Part shown: positions 1 through 7,160 of the stretch, piece after piece | How the letters are laid out: every line of letters begins with the position of its first letter | Numbering within the stretch: position 1 is the stretch's first letter | NCBI RefSeq assembly: GCF_008329605.1 | Contig: NZ_NPKO01000001.1 | Location: 434,001-498,000 of the forward strand | From: Mycolicibacterium sp. P9-64 | GTDB lineage: Bacteria; Actinomycetota; Actinomycetes; Mycobacteriales; Mycobacteriaceae | Length of the DNA: 64,000 nucleotides | Reading direction: 5' to 3' | The notes under the pieces: generated by a model | The model's database searches: none | What the model saw: the letters and a program-made list of their open reading frames with translations, nothing else | Told to the model about the DNA's origin: nothing | Made by a program: the position numbers and the translations under genes

Positions 1-2
1 GG

Positions 3-41
3 AATGCGGCGGTGGCGGATGTAGACCGCCACCGCCGCATT
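3..41. terminator. Perfect 16-bp hairpin downstream of the element operon
   Basis: Positions 3-18 and 26-41 are perfect inverted complements (arm AATGCGGCGGTGGCGG) around a 7-nt loop. The hairpin lies about 85 bp beyond the stop codon of the leftward gene ending at 125, where a terminator would sit. It has no clear U-tract, so it could equally be a regulatory or replication-associated hairpin of the mobile element. Confidence 0.5.
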
Positions 42-45
42 AGCG

Positions 46-119
46 CGTGGAACTTCCACGCTTGATCCACTCGACGTATTCCCTCGTCATACGGGTCCAG
101 AGACAGTGGAAACTTCCAC
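46..119. repeat. Pair of short palindromes sharing GTGGAA/TTCCAC arms
   Basis: CGTGGAACTTCCACG (46-60) and GTGGAAACTTCCAC (106-119) share the same arms with 1-nt and 2-nt centres, and their starts are 60 bp apart. Two copies of one operator-sized palindrome in a short non-coding stretch suggest binding sites for a dimeric DNA-binding protein of the element. The protein is unknown. Confidence 0.45.
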
Positions 120-124
120 GGTCC

Positions 125-1402
125 TCACCGTGCAAGCCGGAACTGCTCGACCTGGCCATCGCGGCTATCCTCGCTGATCACGATGAATTGCTTGTCGATG
201 AACATTTCAAACACAGGGTCGAAGTCGCTGCGAATGTTCGAAGCGCAGTTCTGGAACAGTTCATGGCGCGTGGCTGAGTCAACCCGCTCCAACTTGCGAA
301 CGATCGCCTCCGCGACCCGTCGCTGCGTCTTCTCGGATAGACGTGCTGCCACGATTGCGTCGCGATCGGCGGAGTCGACCGCCTTCGATTCGTTGTCACG
401 ACGGTGTCGCTGATCCACGGCCGATTGCACCTCGCCCCGCACATGAGTGCTCAAGTCGATTATCTCGCCGCCTAATTTCCAGTCGTCGACATCGATGTCC
501 TTCCTGCCAGCCAGAACTGCGAGGGCGAAAGCGACTTTGAGTCGAGTCAACATGAGGTGCCCGTCCAGTGGGTCGACCTCGGACGCTCCGCGGAGGACTT
601 GGAGGCGGTGATAGTCGATCTCCTTGGCGACACGGTCGGGGATCGAGACGGCGGCGAACGGTTCAGCCCCGAAGCTGGGCACCTTGACATCGATCGGCTC
701 TACCGAACGAGGGGGCACGTCGGGAGCGTGCGGGTCGTCGGTAGGCACCCATACGAAGCGTTGAGGGAAGCCGTCTTTCGTGCGCGACAGGAAGAAGTCG
801 GCGTTCTCCGGCTGCACCCCAACCCCAAGACAGAGCCGATATGAATGCGCGGGTACAGCTGTTGTTGTGTCCTTGTGCGCATTGGTAAAGCCCAGTGGCT
901 CACCCGAAAACGCCTTAAGCAACTCGGAGGTAAGCGTCGCGCCCTGGCGGCCAGCCAAGGCGGCCAGGGTACTTACCTCGGGCACAATCAAATGCGCGCG
1001 CGTGACCGGCCGCTCCTCGTCGCCGCGGCCTTTGAATAGTCGGGCGAGTCCCTCACCGGATCCTGGGTTTGGACGAGAAGTATCGATTTCCGTCCTTTCG
1101 CTATTGATGAAGCGAACCGCGTCGAAGCCTGCCGCTTCGCTCGCGCCTTTGCCCTGGCCGGATCGACCAACCGAGGCCGTAAAGAGATTCATGCTCGCGA
1201 AACTCCCTACGGTGGGGGGCAACACAACGTTTGGTTCAATGCATGCGACTGTGCGACGGAGGACGCTTATAAGAACCGCCCATGGCGCAGCACGGCGATA
1301 CCTTGCGAACCGCAAGATGTGGTCAAGTTCTTCACGCTGCGACCAGAATTCGGCGTTCGGGTCGATGTCGCGCATCGGTTCCACAGAGGTGGCATCGATC
1401 AT
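125..1402 (-). CDS. DUF3987-like ATPase/helicase-type protein of an integrative element
   Basis: This 425-aa protein is the downstream partner of a prim-pol gene. I chose the ATG at 1402 because a strong AAGGAGG ribosome-binding site precedes it by about 10 nt and it lies 5 bp after the upstream stop codon. The open frame continues about 91 codons further, but that extension is an out-of-frame reading of the prim-pol gene. Near residues 70-80 there is a Walker-A-like GRSGQGKG, as in DUF3987-type ATPases that accompany primases on actinobacterial mobile elements. The C-terminal third is charged and possibly coiled. A role in replication of the excised element is inferred from context. Identification as DUF3987 is by resemblance only. 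Confidence 0.6.
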   Translation of the reverse strand: MIDATSVEPMRDIDPNAEFWSQREELDHILRFARYRRAAPWAVLISVLRRTVACIEPNVVLPPTVGSFASMNLFTASVGRSGQGKGASEAAGFDAVRFINSERTEIDTSRPNPGSGEGLARLFKGRGDEERPVTRAHLIVPEVSTLAALAGRQGATLTSELLKAFSGEPLGFTNAHKDTTTAVPAHSYRLCLGVGVQPENADFFLSRTKDGFPQRFVWVPTDDPHAPDVPPRSVEPIDVKVPSFGAEPFAAVSIPDRVAKEIDYHRLQVLRGASEVDPLDGHLMLTRLKVAFALAVLAGRKDIDVDDWKLGGEIIDLSTHVRGEVQSAVDQRHRRDNESKAVDSADRDAIVAARLSEKTQRRVAEAIVRKLERVDSATRHELFQNCASNIRSDFDPVFEMFIDKQFIVISEDSRDGQVEQFRLAR

Positions 1403-1407
1403 CTCTG

Positions 1408-2346
1408 CTAGTCCTCCTTCCGGAGAGCGCGCGACGCAACGCTCATGTCTCCGTTGTGATTTAGGAGTGCGTAGGCGCGAAATTTGGTGTAGCCGTTGGG
1501 TCCTCCCGCTTCTGTTGTTTCGAACGAAGTGTTGGGCGAGTAGACGAACAGCTTGCCGTGCATCACAGATGCGGAAGACGGCGAAGTCGCATTGGGATGA
1601 CGCCAACGCGCCCCGTCGGTCTCTGGATCGCCTGTTACGCAACGCCAACCGTGCGGCTCCAAGACTTCCGACCAACTTGTGCCGTCGCTGAAGCGATCAG
1701 CGATTCCAGGACCATTCGATGACAGCGCGATTCGCAATCGGGGTTGAGATGCTGCCCGCGCTTCGGCGCGAAGTAGATCTGCGAGCCAGCCAGGGGTCGC
1801 CGCAACCTCACGTTCAATCCTGGTGTACCGACGCCCGGTATCTGGATGGACCGATGTGGGGAGCACGACATAGCCGCTGGATGTCTTGACATCGATACCC
1901 TCGCCCAGTCGACGACTAGACAACTTGCCCTTCGGTCGGCGATAAAATAGGTGCACGCCGCCGTCACCCCGCCCTGAAAGGGTCGTGAGCGTATCGGGCA
2001 GGGGGCCGTACTTCTTCTCCAAATTGTCGAGCGACTCTTGGCCGCCGTTCCGAGGGTCGACATCGAGAACGAACATCGCTTCGGGAACGCGCCCGCCGAT
2101 GTTGGCGCCGGCGTGGTGACCTGCCCACCAACGGACGACGGTGAGGATGTCACAAGTTGCGTCGAGCACCCCCCGACCGCCAGCCCGCGATGAAATCGCC
2201 GGGACTTTGCCGCGAAGAGGGAAGACGGGCCAGCCGTGCAGCGCGTACTCAACTGCGTTTGTCCCGATGTCTGTTGCCTCGCGCACGGCTCCTCGCAGCA
2301 TCCGAATGGCGAGGGCTTCTGCTATCAGATCGTTGGCAGTGGTCAT
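1408..2346 (-). CDS. Bifunctional DNA primase/polymerase (prim-pol) of the integrative element
   Basis: This 312-aa protein carries an N-terminal prim-pol (archaeo-eukaryotic primase-like) domain at about residues 25-200. Visible signatures are the start HGWPVFPL, the acidic metal-binding FVLDVDP, the histidine-containing GGVHLFY and the GIDVKTSSGYVVLP segment. The family synthesises primers and extends DNA, and is typical of plasmids and phage-satellite-like elements. The start ATG overlaps the stop of the upstream HTH gene (ATGA), so the two are translationally coupled. The DUF3987-like gene follows after 5 bp, giving a three-gene replication operon. Codon use is less GC-biased than in the chromosomal genes to the right. 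Confidence 0.8.
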   Translation of the reverse strand: MTTANDLIAEALAIRMLRGAVREATDIGTNAVEYALHGWPVFPLRGKVPAISSRAGGRGVLDATCDILTVVRWWAGHHAGANIGGRVPEAMFVLDVDPRNGGQESLDNLEKKYGPLPDTLTTLSGRGDGGVHLFYRRPKGKLSSRRLGEGIDVKTSSGYVVLPTSVHPDTGRRYTRIEREVAATPGWLADLLRAEARAASQPRLRIALSSNGPGIADRFSDGTSWSEVLEPHGWRCVTGDPETDGARWRHPNATSPSSASVMHGKLFVYSPNTSFETTEAGGPNGYTKFRAYALLNHNGDMSVASRALRKED

Positions 2347-2546
2347 GCGACGTCACCGGCTTCGAGCGCCGAGATGAACTGGACGATCGCGGATTCCGGG
2401 ATCAGCCGTCGGCGGCCAATCTTTACGCTGCGGAGCATCCCGCTAGAAATCAACTCATAGCCCTTGGCCCTGCTCACGCACAGCCGTTCAAGGGCCGTAT
2501 CGACTGAGTGCAGGCGGGCTGCCACGGTGTCTGCCGAATCAGGCAT
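2343..2546 (-). CDS. Small excisionase-like helix-turn-helix protein
   Basis: This 67-aa protein starts at the ATG at 2546, which follows a GGAG motif. It contains a MerR/excisionase-type helix-turn-helix: a short N-terminal region, then SRAKGYELISSG and VKIGRRRLIPESAI, the usual Xis-like pattern ending with a Val/Leu-rich helix. Such proteins serve as recombination directionality factors or as activators of the replication operon. It is the first gene of the leftward operon and overlaps prim-pol by 4 nt. It is divergent from the XRE repressor, which probably controls it. The open frame extends upstream to 2738, but that part overlaps the repressor gene and looks non-coding. Confidence 0.72.
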   Translation of the reverse strand: MPDSADTVAARLHSVDTALERLCVSRAKGYELISSGMLRSVKIGRRRLIPESAIVQFISALEAGDVA

Positions 2547-2666
2547 TGCATCTCCGATATTCAGTTGTGTCTTCAGTTGTGGGAAGTGCGAGCTTCCGAA
2601 GTCGCTCACTGACGACACTAGCACGAATGTTCCTGAACGATCACGAACACGCGCTAGTATGTCGTC
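2547..2666. promoter_or_regulatory. Divergent promoter/operator region between excisionase-like gene and repressor
   Basis: This 120-bp gap holds the control region of the element. Visible signals are a direct repeat TTCAGTTGTG at 2560-2569 and 2572-2581 (12-bp period) and a palindrome GTTCCTGAAC at 2629-2638. A -10-like TAGTAT sits at 2655-2660, 7 bp before the repressor ATG at 2667, so that transcript is probably leaderless. The palindrome is a candidate operator for the XRE repressor, and the tandem repeats lie in the excisionase leader. Function is inferred from layout. Confidence 0.5.
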
Positions 2667-3326
2667 ATGCCGAACATTAATCAGGCGGCCAAAGACTTCG
2701 AGAGGGCCCTTGCGTCCCGAGTAGGCACCGCAGTGCAAGCCCGGCGGAAAGCTTTGGGCATGACAGCGGTGCAGCTGGCTGAGCGCACCAGGGACCTCGG
2801 CTATCCGATCACCCGCGTGACGATTACCAAGATCGAGACGAACAACCGGGCCGGCAAGTTTGGCATCGCCGAATGGTTGGTGCTTGCCGCGGCACTGAAG
2901 GTGCCTCCGAGCCTTCTCTTGTTTTCGGACTTTCCAGACGGCGGCGCAACTATCGTGTTGCCCGCCTTTGACGTCGATAGTCGGCGGGCTTACCTATGGC
3001 TCGCGGGAGTCGAGACCCTGCCCGCGGAATCGAGCGGAGCGTCGGCGGAGACAATGGAACCCAATGCGGGCACCCGACTGGTACAGGCAGTTGCGGATCG
3101 AACCATGCTGGACCGCAATGTTTCTGAACTTCGTGCGATGGCCTGCGAGCAAGGCCAGCCTGCGCACGTGGTAGAGCAGACACAGCGTTTACTGCATGAG
3201 AAGCAAGAGGCAGCGTTGCGTGTAATGGGTGATCTTGCCCGCGCGAAAGCAGATCTGTGGCGTAACCCCAAAGATGAAGCAAACGCCGTCCTCTGGGATC
3301 AGCGGGAGGATGAGATCGATGGCTAG
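2667..3326 (+). CDS. XRE-family transcriptional repressor of the element
   Basis: This 219-aa protein has an N-terminal Cro/C1-type helix-turn-helix (about residues 10-75): RVGTAVQARRKALGM, then VQLAERT and VTITKIETNNR. The rest is a variable, Ala-rich, partly coiled region with no recognised domain. It is divergent from the excisionase-like/prim-pol operon and directly upstream of the integrase, which starts inside its last codons. This is the usual layout of a lysogeny-type switch in actinobacterial integrative elements. It probably represses the leftward replication operon. No ribosome-binding site is visible, consistent with leaderless translation. Confidence 0.75.
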   Translation: MPNINQAAKDFERALASRVGTAVQARRKALGMTAVQLAERTRDLGYPITRVTITKIETNNRAGKFGIAEWLVLAAALKVPPSLLLFSDFPDGGATIVLPAFDVDSRRAYLWLAGVETLPAESSGASAETMEPNAGTRLVQAVADRTMLDRNVSELRAMACEQGQPAHVVEQTQRLLHEKQEAALRVMGDLARAKADLWRNPKDEANAVLWDQREDEIDG

Positions 3327-4503
3327 GCAGCAGCTTCCGCCGCAGATCAAGAAGATCGAGGTCGTCGACCGCAAGCTCGGAAAAACCTTGGTGCGATACC
3401 AACTTACGGTTGATGCAGGCGTTAACGCCGAGACGGGTAAGCGTCAACAGATCCGTCGGCGCTACGCAACGGAACGCGAAGCCCGCGACGCACTGGCAGA
3501 CGTCACCGATGCCGCGGTGCAGGGCACGTTCGTGCCGCGACGCGCTAACACAGTCAGCGAAGTGTGCGAGAGCTATGTGAGGGGTCGCCACAAGCTGCGC
3601 GCCACATCCAAGGCAAAGCTGGAATACGACTTGCAGCCGTTGATCGAACGGCACGGCAACGAGCCGGTGCAGCGGCTCACCAAGGCACATATCGACGAGC
3701 TGGTTGCCGATCTGCTGGCGGGCGGCACGAAGACCGGCAAGGGGCGTATACGGCGGCCCTGGGGCGCCATCGCGGTCAACAAGTTCACCCAGACCGTTGC
3801 GATGGTGCTCACCGACGCCCAGCGCCAGGGCCTCGTTGCGCGCAATGCTGCCGCGCACGTCGACCCTGTGGCGGTCAGTCACCGCAGCGTCGCCACCTAC
3901 ACGGAGGCCGAAGTGCAGGCTTTGCTCAAGTCAAGTGCGAACGACAGGCTGGCCCATGCATGGGAACTCGCGCTGTGCGGCCTGCGGCGGGGCGAGATAG
4001 CCGGCCTGCGGTGGCTAGACGTCGACCTCGACGGACGAACAGTCTCGATCGCGAACAACCGGGTGGACGCGGGCGGCCGAGCGGTGGAGAACGATCCGAA
4101 GTCGGCGATGTCGCGGCGGACCTTGCCCCTGCCTGATCGCTTGGTGTCGGTGCTGAAGGCAGCCAAGGCTCGCCAAGCGGCGGAGCGGCTTTCGGTGGGG
4201 CCTTCATATCGCTCGGGTGAATACGTCGTGAGCAACGAGGTCGGCGACCCGTACCACCCGCAGGTGTTGTCGCGGTACTGGCAAGACGCCGTGAAGGCCG
4301 CCAGGCTGCGGCCGATCAAGCTGCACGCCGCGCGGCACACCGCAGCGACCGCCATGCACCTCGCTGGAGTGCCGATCGCTGTCGTCGCAGCGTGGATCGG
4401 GCATAAGGATGCGTCGCTGACGATGCGCCTCTACGCGCACTCGCAAAACGATGCTTTGAAGGCCGCTGGTGACACTTTCAACCGGGTTGTGACATCGTCG
4501 TGA
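3319..4503 (+). CDS. int: Tyrosine recombinase (integrase)
   Basis: This 394-aa site-specific integrase has an arm-binding/SAM-like N-terminal domain (about residues 75-150, starting TVSEVCESYV). The C-terminal catalytic domain shows the Arg in LCGLRRGE (about residue 223), a Lys in ENDPKSAMSRRTLPL, HAARHTAA (about 335), IGHKD and the nucleophile Tyr in RLYAH (about 372). I chose the ATG at 3319, about 10 nt after GGGAGG; an in-frame ATG at 3310 lies too close to that site. It overlaps the repressor gene by 8 nt. It ends 53 bp before the 3' end of tRNA-Gly, so it most likely recombines the element into that tRNA. Confidence 0.9.
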   Translation: MARQQLPPQIKKIEVVDRKLGKTLVRYQLTVDAGVNAETGKRQQIRRRYATEREARDALADVTDAAVQGTFVPRRANTVSEVCESYVRGRHKLRATSKAKLEYDLQPLIERHGNEPVQRLTKAHIDELVADLLAGGTKTGKGRIRRPWGAIAVNKFTQTVAMVLTDAQRQGLVARNAAAHVDPVAVSHRSVATYTEAEVQALLKSSANDRLAHAWELALCGLRRGEIAGLRWLDVDLDGRTVSIANNRVDAGGRAVENDPKSAMSRRTLPLPDRLVSVLKAAKARQAAERLSVGPSYRSGEYVVSNEVGDPYHPQVLSRYWQDAVKAARLRPIKLHAARHTAATAMHLAGVPIAVVAAWIGHKDASLTMRLYAHSQNDALKAAGDTFNRVVTSS

Positions 4504-4556
4504 CAGCGAGGCTCGGAATCGAACGGTTCGAATAGTGTTTGACCTGGTCATCGCGG
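4504..4556. other. Candidate attachment-site flank between integrase and tRNA-Gly
   Basis: This 53-bp spacer contains the palindrome TCGAACGGTTCGA at 4519-4531. It also contains GGAATCGAAC (4515-4524), which is repeated exactly in the T-arm of the adjacent tRNA (4568-4577). Tyrosine integrases of this type usually recombine at the 3' end of a tRNA, so the tRNA end and this spacer together are the likely attR/attL. The matching copy would be outside the window to the left. No second copy of the tRNA end is visible in positions 1-124. Confidence 0.4.
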
Positions 4557-4627
4557 AGCCGATGACGGGAATCGAACCCGCGTATTCAGCTTGGGAAGCT
4601 GATGTTCTGCCATTGAACTACATCGGC
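4557..4627 (-). tRNA. tRNA-Gly (anticodon CCC)
   Basis: Read on the minus strand, the 71-nt sequence folds as a cloverleaf. The acceptor is GCCGATG/CATCGGC, the D-arm GTTC/GAAC, the anticodon stem TCAGC/GCTGA with loop TTCCCAA (anticodon CCC at 4593-4595), and the T-arm GCGGG-TTCGATT-CCCGT. The discriminator base is U, usual for tRNA-Gly, and CCA is not encoded. Its 3' end faces the integrase gene, which makes it the presumed integration target. Confidence 0.93.
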
Positions 4628-4831
4628 CTGACCAGCAGGGCTGGCGAGTACAAAGGCTAACATTCCCACCCGCCCCGGCGGTGGGACCCGGGTACTGGCT
4701 GGCCACCTGCTGGTCCTGCCGGCTTCTTCTTCCCGCTCGAGTTGAGCGGCGCCGTCATCGGGGTCGGTGGTATCGGTAGCGGGCGCATCATCATCCTCAT
4801 CGACCAACTGCACGTCGTCCGACGCGGTCAT
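4586..4831 (-). pseudogene. Possible N-terminal remnant of a membrane-protein gene
   Basis: A minus-strand frame from the ATG at 4831 begins with an acidic stretch (MTASDDVQLVDEDDD, then Glu/Asp-rich), then a basic linker and a short hydrophobic segment VGMLAFVLA. It then runs into the tRNA-Gly sequence. Acidic head plus start of a transmembrane helix resembles the N-terminus of mycobacterial Mce-associated membrane proteins. If so, it has lost everything after residue 60, perhaps during rearrangement at the tRNA. Third-position GC is fairly high but not decisive. It may be chance. Confidence 0.25.
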
Positions 4832-4939
4832 CCCGATCCGTACGTCCTGCATGCCCCGAGTGTGGCCGCGTCCGCTCTGCGGGGACCAGCGCCGGGTGAG
4901 CCCCCGCTGTGAGGCCGGGGCACCCGATACGCTCGTCGC
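4628..4939. other. 312-bp gap between tRNA-Gly and dcd
   Basis: Apart from a weak minus-strand open frame described separately (4586-4831), I see no gene. The region is mixed GC and has no ribosome-binding site upstream of the dcd GTG start, so dcd may have a short or absent leader. Confidence 0.5.
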
Positions 4940-5512
4940 GTGCTGCTCTCCGATCGCGACATTCGGGCCGAGATCGCCGCCGGACGCCTTGGCATCGATC
5001 CGTTCGACGACGGCCTGGTCCAGCCGTCCAGCGTCGACGTCCGACTCGACAACCTGTTCCGGGTCTTCAACAACACCCGCTACACCCACATCGACCCGTC
5101 CATCCGCCAGGACGACCTCACCACCCTGGTCGAGCCGAAGGAGGGGGAGCCGTTCGTGCTGCACCCCGGCGAGTTCGTCCTGGGGTCGACGCTGGAACGC
5201 TGCACTCTGCCCGACGACCTCGCGGGCCGGCTGGAGGGCAAGTCATCACTGGGCCGCCTCGGCCTGCTGACGCACTCCACGGCAGGCTTCATCGACCCGG
5301 GCTTCAGCGGGCACATCACCCTGGAGTTGTCGAACGTCGCCAACCTGCCGATCACGCTGTGGACCGGCATGAAGATCGGCCAGCTCTGCCTGCTGCGGCT
5401 CACCAGCCCCGCCGAGCACCCGTACGGCAGCTCGGCGGCCGGATCGAAGTATCAGGGGCAGCGCGGGCCCACCCCGTCGCGCTCGTATCTGAACTTCATC
5501 AAGTCCAGCTGA
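4940..5512 (+). CDS. dcd: dCTP deaminase (probably bifunctional dCTP deaminase/dUTPase)
   Basis: This 190-aa cytosolic enzyme of pyrimidine deoxynucleotide synthesis deaminates dCTP; the actinobacterial form also hydrolyses the dUTP product to dUMP. The family signature is complete: MLLSDRDI at the N-terminus, [10 protein letters not shown], the catalytic and nucleotide-binding [10 protein letters not shown] (about residues 96-106), then [20 protein letters not shown], and the flexible C-terminal [14 protein letters not shown] that closes over the triphosphate. Length matches the family (about 190 aa). It starts at GTG 4940. In M. tuberculosis dcd (Rv0321) also precedes udgA; here amt and one further gene lie between them. 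Confidence 0.96.
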   Translation: MLLSDRDIRAEIAAGRLGIDPFDDGLVQPSSVDVRLDNLFRVFNNTRYTHIDPSIRQDDLTTLVEPKEGEPFVLHPGEFVLGSTLERCTLPDDLAGRLEGKSSLGRLGLLTHSTAGFIDPGFSGHITLELSNVANLPITLWTGMKIGQLCLLRLTSPAEHPYGSSAAGSKYQGQRGPTPSRSYLNFIKSS

Positions 5513-5607
5513 CGCCCGCGCGTTCAGTGAGCGCTGGGGGTGCGGCCCATTCGCAACTCTTGGCCGTCAGCGCTGCCTGAACGCAGCAGGTGGCGTGTGA
5601 GGACTCA

Positions 5608-5663
5608 GAAACACGCACGAAACGCGAAACATGCCTGAAACACGTTCGCCGCATCGCTGAAAC
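5608..5663 (+). promoter_or_regulatory. GlnR-like boxes upstream of amt
   Basis: Five GAAAC motifs occur at 5608, 5619, 5626, 5637 and 5659. Two pairs have the spacing GAAAC-N6-GAAAC (5608-5623 and 5626-5641), which matches the second half of the actinobacterial GlnR box (consensus gTnAC-N6-GaAAC). They end 23-45 bp before the amt ATG. GlnR activates ammonium transporters under nitrogen limitation, so nitrogen control of amt is a reasonable inference. Confidence 0.6.
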
Positions 5664-5685
5664 CGTCGGCCGACATCCTCGCCGA

Positions 5686-6957
5686 ATGCATGAACTCGAT
5701 CCTGCCGCCACCGCCTGGCTGCTGGCCAGCACGGCGCTCGTCCTGCTGATGACGCCGGGGCTGGCCATCTTCTACGGCGGGATGGTCAGGACCACCGGCG
5801 TGCTCAACATGATCATGATGAGCTTCATCTCCATTCCGCTCGTCACGGTGGCGTGGCTGCTCTTCGGTTACACCCTGGCGTTCTCCGGGGACGGCTTCGC
5901 CGGGCTGATCGGCGACCTCACGCACGTCGGTCTGGCCGGCATCAGCCCGTCTACCCTGCACGGTTCGGTGCCCGAGTTGCTGTTCGCCACCTTCCAGCTC
6001 ACCTTCGCTATCATCACCGCCGCCTTGGTCAGTGGCGCCATCGCCGACCGCGCCAAGTTCGCGGCGTGGATGGTCTTCGTTCCGGTCTGGGCCATCGCCG
6101 TGTATTCCGTTGTGGCGCACTGGGTATGGTCGCCCAGCGGCTGGCTGTTCAAGCTCGGCGTCCTCGACTATGCGGGCGGCCTCGTCGTCGAGATCGTCTC
6201 CGGCGCCTCCGCGCTGGCGCTGGCCCTGGTGCTCGGACCGCGCATCGGCTTCAAACAGGACGCGATGCGCCCGCACAATCTGCCCTTCGTGCTGCTCGGC
6301 GTCGGCCTGCTGTGGTTCGGCTGGTTCGGCTTCAACGCGGGCTCGGCGCTGGCCGCCAACGGGACGGCCGCCGCGATCTTCCTCAACACGCTGGTCGCAG
6401 GCTGCCTCGGCATGCTGGGCTGGCTCACCGTCGAGCAGATCCGCGACGGAAGGCCCACGACCTTCGGCGCCGCATCGGGTGTGGTCGCCGGCCTCGTCGC
6501 GATCACCCCGTCCTGCGGCACCGTCAACACCCTCGGCGCCGTCATCGTCGGCCTGCTCGCCGGAATCGTCTGCTCGTTCGCGATCGGCCTGAAGTTCCGC
6601 TTCGGGTTCGACGACTCGCTCGACGTGGTCGGCGTGCACTTCGTCGGCGGCGTGGTCGGGGTGCTGCTGATCGGGCTGCTGGCCACCGAGGTCATGACGG
6701 CAGGCCCGCAAGGCCTCTTCTACGGCGGCGGTCTGGCTCAACTTGGCAAGCAGTGCCTCGGGGCGGTCGTCGTCGCGCTGTACGCGTTCACCGTGTCCTA
6801 CGTATTGGCCAAGCTGATCGACCGCACCATGGGCTTTCGGCTCAGCGCCGAGGACGAGACGACCGGCGTCGACTTCACCCAACACGCCGAGACTGCGTAC
6901 GCCGAGGGCGTCCACGGACACATGCCGATGCGCCGTCCGCGCCCCGAACAAGGCTGA
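5686..6957 (+). CDS. amt: Ammonium transporter, Amt family, with Glu in place of the first twin His
   Basis: This 423-aa polytopic membrane protein imports ammonium. About eleven hydrophobic segments are visible, starting with LLASTALVLLMTPGLAIFYG. Conserved features are GGMVRTTGVLNM, the Trp/Phe-rich pore segment WFGWFGFNAGSAL and the TM10 motif DDSLDVVGVH with the second pore histidine. At the first twin-His position, where bacterial Amt proteins usually read VVH, this one reads LVVEIVSG (about residue 168), so Glu replaces His as in some fungal Mep transporters. I chose the ATG at 5686; the open frame begins at 5590, but that extension covers the GlnR-like boxes. No glnK/glnD follows, so it is a stand-alone amt. 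Confidence 0.93.
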   Translation: MHELDPAATAWLLASTALVLLMTPGLAIFYGGMVRTTGVLNMIMMSFISIPLVTVAWLLFGYTLAFSGDGFAGLIGDLTHVGLAGISPSTLHGSVPELLFATFQLTFAIITAALVSGAIADRAKFAAWMVFVPVWAIAVYSVVAHWVWSPSGWLFKLGVLDYAGGLVVEIVSGASALALALVLGPRIGFKQDAMRPHNLPFVLLGVGLLWFGWFGFNAGSALAANGTAAAIFLNTLVAGCLGMLGWLTVEQIRDGRPTTFGAASGVVAGLVAITPSCGTVNTLGAVIVGLLAGIVCSFAIGLKFRFGFDDSLDVVGVHFVGGVVGVLLIGLLATEVMTAGPQGLFYGGGLAQLGKQCLGAVVVALYAFTVSYVLAKLIDRTMGFRLSAEDETTGVDFTQHAETAYAEGVHGHMPMRRPRPEQG

Positions 6958-7160
6958 TAAGCAGGGCTAACGGAATCGCGGAAGACGTTCGCCGCCAAGC
7001 CGAGTAGGGTCGAAACGCGGGTCGTCGGCCGGATCGTCAGCTAACGGCGCCGGACGTAACGACTGCCCTGGTAGCGACGATGAAACACATGTCGTCGACT
7101 CGCGGTTGAAGGGTCGGATTGTCGACATAGGTAGCGTAGCAAATACTTTGGAGGGGTCCA

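Noticed and set aside
5605..6951. 448-codon minus-strand open frame opposite amt
   Set aside because: It is a shadow of the amt gene: charged, repetitive composition with no domain, no start signal, and no plausible hydrophobic pattern.
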